A program made the translations under genes and the position numbers. Below, piece by piece: positions 18,011-24,895 of a DNA stretch of 64,000 nt (the first letter of the stretch is position 1; the number at the start of each line of letters is the position of its first letter). The stretch is from positions 688,465-752,464 of the forward strand of contig BJHQ01000001.1 of the NCBI GenBank assembly GCA_014193115.1, given 5' to 3'. The notes under the pieces are model-generated. The model made no database searches. It worked only from the letters and a program-made list of their open reading frames with translations, and had not been told where the DNA came from. Source of the stretch: Planctomycetota bacterium. GTDB lineage: Bacteria; Planctomycetota; UBA11346.

Positions 18011-18553
18011 TCACAGCGCGCTGAGCACCAGCCAGATCCCGGCGCCGACTGCGGCCAGTACCAGGATCACCAGCGCCACCGCCAGCACCGAGGGACCTCG
18101 CCGGCTCGCGCGGTCGGTCGGACGGGCATCTGCCGAGGCCCCGCCATGCTGCGCCGCGATCGGCGTAGGCGGGGATGGCGGCGGTGGCGCGGCAGCGGGC
18201 TGGTCTTCCGTCGCTGGGGTCAGGTGCAGCCGGTTGATGCTGGGATGGTTGGTCTCCGGATCGTCCGCGGGCCGCGGCCGGTGATCGGGCTCGATCATGA
18301 TCACCGTGTCGCCGACGCGTACTTGGTTCCCTGGAACGATGATCGCCGGTCCGACCAGCGGCCGGCCGTCGAACAGGGTGCCGTTGGCGCTCTGCAGATC
18401 CTCGACCCGGCACACGCCGTTCCCATCCATCCAGAACCGGCAATGCAGCCGGCTGGCCCGGGCCTCGTCGATCCGTATCCGACACGTGCTGTGCCGGCCG
18501 ACGGTCACCGGCTGGTCGAGGCCGCAGCGCAACGCTCCGCAAACCACCTGCAT
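18011..18553 (-). CDS. FHA-domain protein with C-terminal membrane anchor
   Basis: A 180-residue protein with an N-terminal forkhead-associated domain that binds phosphothreonine: GRH (19-21), SRLHCRFW (34-41) and NGTLFDG (57-63) are the conserved ligand-contacting blocks. A Pro/Ala-rich linker (about 95-150) leads to one C-terminal transmembrane helix, VLAVALVILVLAAVGAGIWLVL, so the FHA domain should face the cytoplasm in a tail-anchored arrangement. FHA domains are common partners of type VII secretion systems, where they are often fused to EssC or EccC; here an EssC-like ATPase without a visible FHA domain lies 6 kb away, so a functional link is possible but unproven. No kinase gene is adjacent. 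Confidence 0.88.
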   Translation of the reverse strand: MQVVCGALRCGLDQPVTVGRHSTCRIRIDEARASRLHCRFWMDGNGVCRVEDLQSANGTLFDGRPLVGPAIIVPGNQVRVGDTVIMIEPDHRPRPADDPETNHPSINRLHLTPATEDQPAAAPPPPSPPTPIAAQHGGASADARPTDRASRRGPSVLAVALVILVLAAVGAGIWLVLSAL

Positions 18554-18663
18554 GGTTCAGACGTAGCCCATGGATCCGTCTCCGCTACAGCTAAACCGTT
18601 CGGCTTCCGCGGCCCGGGTCCGCACCGAATCAGTTCCCGCCCACCACAGCCACGGTCGGCACT

Positions 18664-19500
18664 TCAGCCGCTGCCGCTGATCAGCGCATGCAGGCCGTCG
18701 GCGTTGAGCCGCTGGCCGAGCACGAATTCGCCGAAATCGGCGTACCAGGCGCTGACCGGATCGAAGCGCATCTCGGTCACCAGCTTCTTGAACACCATCG
18801 GATCCTCGGCGTGGAGGTCCACGGACCATTCCCAATCATCGAAGCCGATCGATCCGCCGATGACCTGGACCACCTGCTGATGGAAGCGATGGCCGACCCG
18901 GCCATGGCCGCGCATCAGCTGGCGCCGCTCATCGGAGGTCAACGCATACCAGTTCTTTTGCTCACCGCGGCGCTTGCTCATCGGATACCAGCACAGATGG
19001 GGATGGGGCGGAATCGGCCGCCACAGCCGCCCTTCGAGCACGCTGCGATGCTTGGCCTGCTCGGCATCGAACAGGGCCTGGTACTGCTCATCGCCGGGTT
19101 TGATCCCCTGGCTGGCGAGCTTGCCCTGGGCGATCGCGGTGGCCTCGTTCAGGCTGACCTCGACCACCGAGACGAAACCGCCGGCCGGGCGCAGATATTC
19201 ATGCAGATGGCTGCGCCGGAAGGCGGTCTGGACAGCGAGCAGATCCGCCAGGGTCCGCCGGTAATGCAGGAAGAGCAAGTCGCCCTTTTGCCCGGTCAGG
19301 GCGTAGCAGGCAGTGTCGCCGTCGCACTTGGCATGATCGGTGAGCCACAGCGACGCGGCGTTGGCAAGCAGTTCCCGATCCCGCGATTCAAGATGACGCA
19401 GGCAGGCCCAGTCGAGCCGCCACTGGTCATGGAGGATGTACCAGCCCTCGGCGGTCGGGGGCGCCTCGGTGACGACGGGCAGCGGGAGACTCGTGGCCAT
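18664..19500 (-). CDS. hemQ: Coproheme decarboxylase HemQ (chlorite-dismutase family)
   Basis: Last enzyme of the coproporphyrin-dependent haem pathway; it decarboxylates coproheme to haem b using peroxide. The 278-residue protein has the HemQ core: WYPMSKRRGEQKNWYALTSD, in which Tyr172 aligns with the radical-forming tyrosine, and RGHGRVGHRF, in which His199 aligns with the proximal haem ligand. Their spacing of 27 equals that in Listeria HemQ (147/174). QVIGGSIGFDDWEWSVDLHAEDP and MRFDPVSAWYADFGEF are also HemQ hallmarks. The distal Arg of true chlorite dismutases is not evident. The N-terminal 15 residues are extra. No other hem gene adjoins it, but hemC is in the window at 50338. Confidence 0.92.
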   Translation of the reverse strand: MATSLPLPVVTEAPPTAEGWYILHDQWRLDWACLRHLESRDRELLANAASLWLTDHAKCDGDTACYALTGQKGDLLFLHYRRTLADLLAVQTAFRRSHLHEYLRPAGGFVSVVEVSLNEATAIAQGKLASQGIKPGDEQYQALFDAEQAKHRSVLEGRLWRPIPPHPHLCWYPMSKRRGEQKNWYALTSDERRQLMRGHGRVGHRFHQQVVQVIGGSIGFDDWEWSVDLHAEDPMVFKKLVTEMRFDPVSAWYADFGEFVLGQRLNADGLHALISGSG

Positions 19501-19612
19501 GCAGGGAAACTAAGCACCTGTGGCGATCAGAGAACCACCCGGAGCGGCTGCTACCCGGAGCGCCGCACCCGCCCGGAACGCCGCGCGCTGTGCGGCCAGT
19601 AGCCAGTCTCCA

Positions 19613-19731
19613 GCCGCACAGAGTGCGGCGCTCCGGGTCGCCGTGCCGCACGGAGTGCGGCGCTCCGGGTCGCCGTGCCGCACAGAGTGCGGCGCTCCGG
19701 GTCGAAGTCGCGCGGAGTGCGGCGCTCCGGG
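19613..19731. repeat. 32-bp tandem array with GCCGCAC/GTGCGGC hairpin core
   Basis: Nearly four units start at 19613, 19645, 19677 and 19709. Each has GCCGCAC, a 3-nt AGA or GGA loop, then GTGCGGC, followed by GCTCCGGG and a short spacer (TCGCCGT). It is the same hairpin-plus-tail design as the other intergenic arrays. It fills the gap between hemQ and the SGNH hydrolase and ends seven bases before the latter's stop. Confidence 0.9.
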
Positions 19732-19737
19732 AAATCG

Positions 19738-20769
19738 TCACGGCGCCAATGTCGCCGCGATCCGGTCCGCGATCAGCGCCGAACCGTGGGCTGCCGGATG
19801 CAGTCCATCAGGTAGCAACCGGGCATCGTGGGGCACGACCTCGTCGATCAGCTGCAACCGCGGCGCGAATCTGGCCAGGCAGGCGCGCAGCATCGCGCGG
19901 ACCCGGGCCATGCGTTCGCCGGTCCCCCGATCGAGAGGGACCCCGGCAAAATCCGGCGGACCGAGGCCGTCTTCGCAGGCCTTCCACGGCGGCAGGATCC
20001 ACGCCACCCGGCGAGCCGGGCAGGCGCAGGCTGCCTCTGCCAGGACTGCGGCGCGCTCCGCGACCTGATCCATCGTGGAGTCCTTCCAGCCGTGGTTGCT
20101 GCCCAGGGCGATGGCCACCAGGTCCCATGGGAAGGCTGATAATGCCCAGGAAAACACCTGGGGTTCGATCAGGGCACCGCCGATGCCCAGGTTCCACGCC
20201 GGCAAGCGCCAGCGGCTGGCCAGGCGGTGGACCCAGGCGGCCCGCGGCGACTGCACCGAGAAACCCTGGGTCAGGCTGTCGCCGATCGCCAGCCAGCGCG
20301 GCGGAGGCATCGCGGTCAGCGACACCGCTGATCGATCAGCGACGACGACGCCCGCCACCGCCACCGTGCTGATCGGCGGCAGCCACAGCCAGCACGCCCG
20401 GGGTGGCGATCCGCGCTCCAGGCCGGTCGCCAGGCGTACCGCCACGGTCCCGCTGGATTCGCGCAGATCCGCAGATTCCGCAGCGATTCCTGGATTATCT
20501 CCAAAGAGATCGACCTCCAGCGCCACCCCCTGGGGCACCGGCTGGTGATGGCGCAGCCGGTCGAGGCGCAGTTCGACCCACGGGCTGTCGGTGGTCAGCA
20601 CCACGGCGCAACCGCTGGACGATCGCAGGTTGGCGAGGGGCCCGATCTGGCCTTGCAAGAGCTGTTGGCAGTCGCGCGGAAAGCGCTCCAACCGGACCGG
20701 ATCGGTGGAGACCGCGACCGGCAGCGGACTCCACCAGCCCAGACGGGGATCCTCAGGAGTCAGCAACAT
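19738..20769 (-). CDS. SGNH/GDSL-family hydrolase
   Basis: A 343-residue esterase/lipase-type protein. The catalytic block I is WLAIGDSLTQGF with the nucleophile Ser at residue 165; block III is seen in IALGSNHGW (Asn of the oxyanion hole), and block V in LLPDGLHPAAHG, which supplies the Asp and His. The first 150 residues form a separate beta-rich domain, as in two-domain acylhydrolases that carry an N-terminal jelly-roll. No signal peptide is obvious, so a cytoplasmic or non-classically exported location is likely. Substrate unknown: acetylated carbohydrate or a lipid ester would fit the family. Arrays of dispersed repeats flank it on both sides. Confidence 0.85.
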   Translation of the reverse strand: MLLTPEDPRLGWWSPLPVAVSTDPVRLERFPRDCQQLLQGQIGPLANLRSSSGCAVVLTTDSPWVELRLDRLRHHQPVPQGVALEVDLFGDNPGIAAESADLRESSGTVAVRLATGLERGSPPRACWLWLPPISTVAVAGVVVADRSAVSLTAMPPPRWLAIGDSLTQGFSVQSPRAAWVHRLASRWRLPAWNLGIGGALIEPQVFSWALSAFPWDLVAIALGSNHGWKDSTMDQVAERAAVLAEAACACPARRVAWILPPWKACEDGLGPPDFAGVPLDRGTGERMARVRAMLRACLARFAPRLQLIDEVVPHDARLLPDGLHPAAHGSALIADRIAATLAP

Positions 20770-20818
20770 GGGCCATCACCTGAATGGACGCCGAACGCCA
20801 GCTCCGAAGGAGATCCCC

Positions 20819-20940
20819 AATCGAGCTGGCGCTCGGCGCTCCCAGGTCTGGCCGAGCAGGTGCTCGGCGCTCCAAGGTCCGGCCGAGCTGGCGCTCGGCG
20901 CTCCCAGGTCTGGCCGATCTGGCGCTCGGCGCTCCCAGGG
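20819..20940. repeat. 31-bp tandem array with GCCGAGC/GCTCGGC hairpin core
   Basis: Four units (starting near 20819, then 20850, 20881 and 20912) contain GGCCGAGC, TGGC and GCTCGGC, followed by GCTCCCAGGTCT. The second unit has GAGCAGGTGCTC and GCTCCAAGG; the fourth has GATC in place of GAGC. The array ends two bases before the dnaA stop codon, so it forms the whole 3' flank of dnaA. Confidence 0.92.
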
Positions 20941-20942
20941 AG

Positions 20943-22502
20943 TCATCCCCGGCGCAGGCGGAGCAGCAGGTCGGCGATCAGCCGGTCGAGGGTCGGATCC
21001 TGGCTGCGCAGCTTGGCGACGTGCTCGCAGGCGTGGGCGACGCTGCCGTGGCTGCTCACGCCGACCGACCGGCCGATGTCGGTATAGGTCGAACTGCCAG
21101 CGGATTTCAGCACGTACATGACGACATGGCGGGCGAGGGGTCGCTGCCCGGCGCGGGACCGGCTGCCGCGGATATCCTCGACCCGCAGGCCGTAATGTTT
21201 GGCCACCGCGGTCAGCACCACCTGTTCTGGCGGTTCCTCGCGGGTCTGGACCAGGTCGGACAAGGTCTGCCTGGCCGCGGTCAGGTCGATCCGCCGGCCG
21301 AAACTGCGGGCGAACTGGGCGAGGCGGTTCACAGCGCCTTCGAGCTCGCGGATGTTGTCGGTCAGGTGGTCGGCGAGGTAGTCGATGACCTCGTCGGCCA
21401 TGGCCAGGCCGTTGCTTTCGGCCAGGGTCCGGGCGACCTCGCGGCGCACCGCTGGATCCGGGCGGAGCAGCTCGACCACCAGACCGCCCGACACCCGCTG
21501 CACGAAGCGCTCCTTCAGATACTGGATGTCCCGCGGCCCGGCGTCGGAGGTGAGCACCATCCGCTTGCCGTGCTCGGCCAGGTTGTCGAAGGTGTTGGCG
21601 AGTTCGTCCTTGGTCCCTTCGCGTTCACCTTTGCTGAGGAAATGCAGGTCGTCGATCAGCAGCAGGTCGGGATGGCGCATCTTCACCTGGAAGGCGCGGA
21701 CCGCGTCCTGGCCATTGCGGGCGGCGTCGGTGAAATCGCGGAAGAACTGCTCGCAGCGCAGGTACACGACCTTGGCCTTGGGGTAGCGCTCCTTGAACGC
21801 CCGGGCCAGGCCCTGTTCCAGGTGGGTCTTGCCCAGTCCGGACGGGCCGTGGATGAACAGCGGATTGGGCGCCTGGCGGGGATGCTCAAGCACCTGCATC
21901 ACTGCGTCATAGGCCAGCCGGTTGCACGAACCGACGACGAAGGTCGCCAGCTCCTTTTTGTAGGAATGGCCGTTGAGGTGCGGAACGGCCTTGTCGCCAC
22001 CGGCCGGCGGGATCTCGCCGGCTGGGGCATCAGCGCTGGCTTGGGCTTTGACCAGCGCCTGGGCCCGCTGGACCTGGCGCTCATGCTCGCGGCTGGCCGG
22101 ACCGCTGACCCGGCAGGCGACGCTGAGCACCGGCACCTCCAGCTCGGCGGCGGCGGCATTGGCCAGGGACTCGGCGAAGCGACGACGGATCTGTTCCTGG
22201 AACATCGCCGTCGGGCAGTCGAGGGTCAGGACGCCGTCTTCGAGGCCGGCGGGGACGACTTTATTGGTGCGCAGGAACAGGCGTACGCCCTGGGCCTGCT
22301 CGGGAGTCGCGACCCGTTCCAGGATGCCCGGCCAGGCGGCCAACAGGCGTTCTGCCGAGACGACTTCGGACACGGGCGGGCGGACCGGAATCACGGAGGC
22401 GCTGCGCCGGCGCTGTTCTCCCCGCTCGGGGGCGCCGGGCCGAGGATGCTGCGCTGGTGCAGGGTGCGCGTCAGGGGTGCTGAGCGGTTCGACGGGAGAC
22501 AT
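20943..22502 (-). CDS. dnaA: Chromosomal replication initiator DnaA (divergent)
   Basis: AAA+ initiator of replication. From the ATG at 22502 the protein is 519 residues; a TTG at 22553 would add 17. Domain I is diverged (LLAAWPGILERV). The AAA+ core begins with FVVGSCNRLAYDAV, Walker A GPSGLGKTH (about residue 217), Walker B LLLIDDLHFL (about 282), and sensor 1 in VLTSDAGPRDI. NIRELEGAVNRL marks the lid. Domain IV has ARHVVMYVLKSAGSSTYTDIGRSVGVSSHGSVAHACEHV. The DNA-reading signature usually ends GGRDHTTVLHA; here it is GVSSHGSVAHA, so Asp and the following Thr are replaced. No dnaN, gyrB or recF is nearby and no cluster of TTATCCACA boxes was found, so this is an isolated dnaA; it may be the only copy or a paralogue. 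Confidence 0.9.
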   Translation of the reverse strand: MSPVEPLSTPDAHPAPAQHPRPGAPERGEQRRRSASVIPVRPPVSEVVSAERLLAAWPGILERVATPEQAQGVRLFLRTNKVVPAGLEDGVLTLDCPTAMFQEQIRRRFAESLANAAAAELEVPVLSVACRVSGPASREHERQVQRAQALVKAQASADAPAGEIPPAGGDKAVPHLNGHSYKKELATFVVGSCNRLAYDAVMQVLEHPRQAPNPLFIHGPSGLGKTHLEQGLARAFKERYPKAKVVYLRCEQFFRDFTDAARNGQDAVRAFQVKMRHPDLLLIDDLHFLSKGEREGTKDELANTFDNLAEHGKRMVLTSDAGPRDIQYLKERFVQRVSGGLVVELLRPDPAVRREVARTLAESNGLAMADEVIDYLADHLTDNIRELEGAVNRLAQFARSFGRRIDLTAARQTLSDLVQTREEPPEQVVLTAVAKHYGLRVEDIRGSRSRAGQRPLARHVVMYVLKSAGSSTYTDIGRSVGVSSHGSVAHACEHVAKLRSQDPTLDRLIADLLLRLRRG

Positions 22503-22595
22503 CACCAAGTGACCAAGGGCTGCGAGTGTGAGACCGGAATCGGAGTCGCGCAAGATGACGTGCGGATACTGTGGAAGTGCCTCATTTGCGGACGA

Positions 22596-23798
22596 TCACC
22601 CACCGACCAGGAAGGCCGCGACCTGGGCCCGGGTCGGCGATTCGCCGGTGCGGACATAGTGGCCGCTGGTCGCCCCACCGCACTGGATGGCGAGGCCGGG
22701 ATCGATACCGGCGAGCAGGGCGTGGAGGAAGCCGGCGTTGAAGTGATCGCCAGCGCCGGTGGTGATCAGCGGCTTGGCGGTAAAGAAGCCGTTGGCTCCG
22801 GCACTGCCAGCCGGTCGGCCGGGACGGGCGGCCTCTGACCAGGCAACTGCTGCGGAGCCGACCAGATGGCACATCGTCCAGGCCAGGCCGAGCCGGTCGC
22901 GGATGGCGACGCAATCAGCCGCCGAGGCGTCCCATTCACTGCCCTCGCGGCTGGGCGTCAGCCCGAGGGCGGCGCATACCTGGTCGCGCTCGGAGCCATT
23001 CATCCCGAGCACCACATCGACCTGGGTCTGCAAGCCGCTGAGCACGGTCAGGGCCTCGCGCAGTTCGGCCACCGGCCGCTTGGCGGGATCGGCAAGGTCG
23101 ACGAAGAACAATCGCCGCCCGCCCGCCGGTTGCGGCAGCCGGGGCAGGATCTCGGCCAACAGATGCCGCCAGATGTCGGTCATCTGCAGCGACATGGTCC
23201 AATTGGTGGCGGCGATGGCGGCGGTCGGGGCGAACAGGATTTCAAGGCCGTCGAGCCCACCGGCGGCGTCGACCAGTCCCTGCCACGACAGGCGTTCGAG
23301 GGGCTGGAGCTTGCCGAGCATCACTTTGCCGTCAGCGAACTCGAGGGCATCGGTGGTCGCCGGCGGGCCGAGGCTGACCACCCGCTCGGCGCGATCCGCC
23401 AGGATCTGGAAGGCGGGATGGAGGGCGTCGCCCTCGCCGAGCAGACCGATGGCCCGGACTTGCGCGCCCTGAACGGCCAGGGCGTTGGCCATGATCGGAC
23501 CGTTGCCGCCGATCTTGGTCTGGCGCACCACCAGTTCGAGATTGGCGCTCTGCCCAGCGGCGCCTGAAATCCGTCCGCCGAGTTCCGTGATGGTCGGAAT
23601 CCGGCTGTACTCGGTCGGCCCGCGCCGGGTCGCGACCACGTCGATGATGCTGTCGACGAAGCCGTCGAAACCCACTGCCACCGTCGGTTGGAAGTCGGTC
23701 ACCAGGGCGGCGATGGCGGCGGCGGCGGCGGCATTGAGCGCCGCGGCGGGAGCGGCGGGAGCGCGATCGGACGGGGTCGGCATCGAGGGGGGTCCCAT
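22596..23798 (-). CDS. PfkB-family carbohydrate kinase
   Basis: Ribokinase-fold sugar kinase, 400 residues from the ATG at 23798 (another ATG is at 23783; neither has a strong ribosome site). N-terminal VAVGFDGFVDSIIDVV and GGNGPIMANALAVQGAQVRAIGLLGEG correspond to the PfkB substrate-binding region. The ATP/anion-hole motif with the catalytic Asp is LITTGAGDHFNAGFLHAL (about residues 340-357). The long middle part (WTMSLQMTDIWRHLLAEILP, FFVDLADPAKR) is typical of the larger PfkB-like kinases found outside the fructokinase/ribokinase core. Substrate not predictable. It lies 93 bp upstream of dnaA on the same strand and could be co-transcribed with it. Confidence 0.85.
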   Translation of the reverse strand: MGPPSMPTPSDRAPAAPAAALNAAAAAAIAALVTDFQPTVAVGFDGFVDSIIDVVATRRGPTEYSRIPTITELGGRISGAAGQSANLELVVRQTKIGGNGPIMANALAVQGAQVRAIGLLGEGDALHPAFQILADRAERVVSLGPPATTDALEFADGKVMLGKLQPLERLSWQGLVDAAGGLDGLEILFAPTAAIAATNWTMSLQMTDIWRHLLAEILPRLPQPAGGRRLFFVDLADPAKRPVAELREALTVLSGLQTQVDVVLGMNGSERDQVCAALGLTPSREGSEWDASAADCVAIRDRLGLAWTMCHLVGSAAVAWSEAARPGRPAGSAGANGFFTAKPLITTGAGDHFNAGFLHALLAGIDPGLAIQCGGATSGHYVRTGESPTRAQVAAFLVGG

Positions 23799-24008
23799 GG
23801 CAGCTGGCGGGGGAGCGCTTGTACCAGTGCCAAGGCGTCTGCAAGCCTGCGCGAATCGCCGTGCTGCGGTCGCATCAGATTCCGCCGCTCGGTGGTCGCC
23901 GTGACGGTGGATTTTCAGCAGAAACGGATAGCCATTGCCGCGGGCGATCTCTCTGGGGTCACCCCCGCGTGCTGTCAACCACGTTGGACCCTCGGCAGTG
24001 CGGTCGCC

Positions 24009-24431
24009 TCACCCGCCGGTGCTCCAATCTTCACAGCGTAAACCGGGAACGCGGCTGAATTCAGCCAGGTTGCTGGTCACCACGGTCAGGTCGTGGGCCA
24101 AGGCGATGGCGGCGATCAGCAAGTCGCGCTCCCCGATCGGTTGGTGGCGCAGGTCCAGGCGGGCCCTGGCATGGGTCACGGCCGCCGCCGCATCGAACGG
24201 CAGGCTTTCGAGGGAGCCAAGGAAGTGCCGCCAACGAGCACGGTGCCGGTTGGGGAAAGGCGCCTTCAGGCTGCCGAATTCCAACTCGGCGATCGTGATA
24301 TCGCTCACCCGCAGGTCGCTGACGTGATGCCCGAGGATCCGTTTCGTCAAGGCCGGATTCCTCCCCTTGATGAAAAAAATCACGGTATTCGTGTCCAATA
24401 GCCACGGTCCTGAGCGGGCGCTCCGGGTCAC
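24009..24431 (-). CDS. vapC: PIN-domain ribonuclease toxin VapC
   Basis: Toxin of a type II toxin-antitoxin pair; PIN-domain endoribonuclease that cleaves tRNA or rRNA. The 140-residue protein has the acidic metal-binding residues Asp13 (LLDTNTVIFF), Glu49 (ITIAELEFG) and Asp103 (GERDLLIAAIAL), then VVTSNLAEFSRVPGL, where the fourth acidic position reads Asn121, a common VapC variation. The start is a GTG at 24431 that overlaps the vapB stop as GTGA, so toxin translation depends on antitoxin translation. Full length for the family. Confidence 0.92.
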   Translation of the reverse strand: MTRSARSGPWLLDTNTVIFFIKGRNPALTKRILGHHVSDLRVSDITIAELEFGSLKAPFPNRHRARWRHFLGSLESLPFDAAAAVTHARARLDLRHQPIGERDLLIAAIALAHDLTVVTSNLAEFSRVPGLRCEDWSTGG

Positions 24432-24811
24432 CGGCGATCCTCACCCAGATCGTCGGCGCCGGTTTCTTCCGGTTCGGGGAAGTGCGCGCTGAGCGGTTCC
24501 GGATCGGGGAAATCCCGGTCGCTGACGGCAGCGAGCTGGTTGACGAGATCCACCGGCCAACCTTTGGCATTGCGGGGGATGTCCTCGATCGGTTCGAGGA
24601 TCACGCGGTTGCCGTCACGGCTGATCCGGACCGCGGTTCCGGGCATCCGGAACTCCTTGGGCAGACGCACCGCCTGGCTGCGGCCGTTGGCGAACAGCTT
24701 GGCCACCGTTCCGGAGGGCACGGCCTGACCGTCCGATCGCTTCCGCTCGGCTCGGTAACTGAACCGGTTTTCGGCGGCTCTGGATGCTGCGGCGTCGGAG
24801 GATTTCACCAT
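24428..24811 (-). CDS. vapB: AbrB-type antitoxin VapB
   Basis: Antitoxin and autorepressor of the VapBC pair, 127 residues from the ATG at 24811, which has AAGGA six bases upstream (the frame is open further but without that signal). The swapped-hairpin AbrB/VagC DNA-binding domain is at about 33-75: VAKLFANGRSQAVRLPKEFR then VRISRDGNRVILEPI. The C-terminal acidic tail (DFPDPEPLSAHFPEPEETGADDLGED) should bind and occlude VapC. The N-terminal 30 residues are an extra basic segment. A palindrome 18 bp upstream is a likely operator. Confidence 0.9.
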   Translation of the reverse strand: MVKSSDAAASRAAENRFSYRAERKRSDGQAVPSGTVAKLFANGRSQAVRLPKEFRMPGTAVRISRDGNRVILEPIEDIPRNAKGWPVDLVNQLAAVSDRDFPDPEPLSAHFPEPEETGADDLGEDRR

Positions 24812-24828
24812 GATCAATCCTTCTGGTA

Positions 24829-24845
24829 GTATCATTGATCGATAC
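24829..24845 (-). promoter_or_regulatory. Putative vapBC operator
   Basis: GTATC-ATTGATC-GATAC is a perfect 5-bp inverted repeat with a 7-bp centre just upstream of vapB. On the minus strand TTGATC (24866-24871 region) lies about 18 bp before GATACT, so the palindrome would overlap the -10 region, as expected for VapB autoregulation. This is position-based inference. Confidence 0.4.
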
Positions 24846-24895
24846 CACGACGGATCAAGGGGCTCTTTTGGGAACGGAGGGCCGCTCGCGGCCAA

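Noticed and set aside
22503..22595. Replication origin beside dnaA
   Set aside because: Only one weak TCCACA core was found in the 93-bp gap; no AT-rich unwinding region or box cluster.
20784..22838. 684-codon plus-strand frame across dnaA
   Set aside because: It covers the array and dnaA in antisense and has no recognisable domain.
23973..23978. Perfect TTGACA (minus strand) upstream of the PfkB gene
   Set aside because: No acceptable -10 at 15-19 bp; a lone hexamer is not enough.
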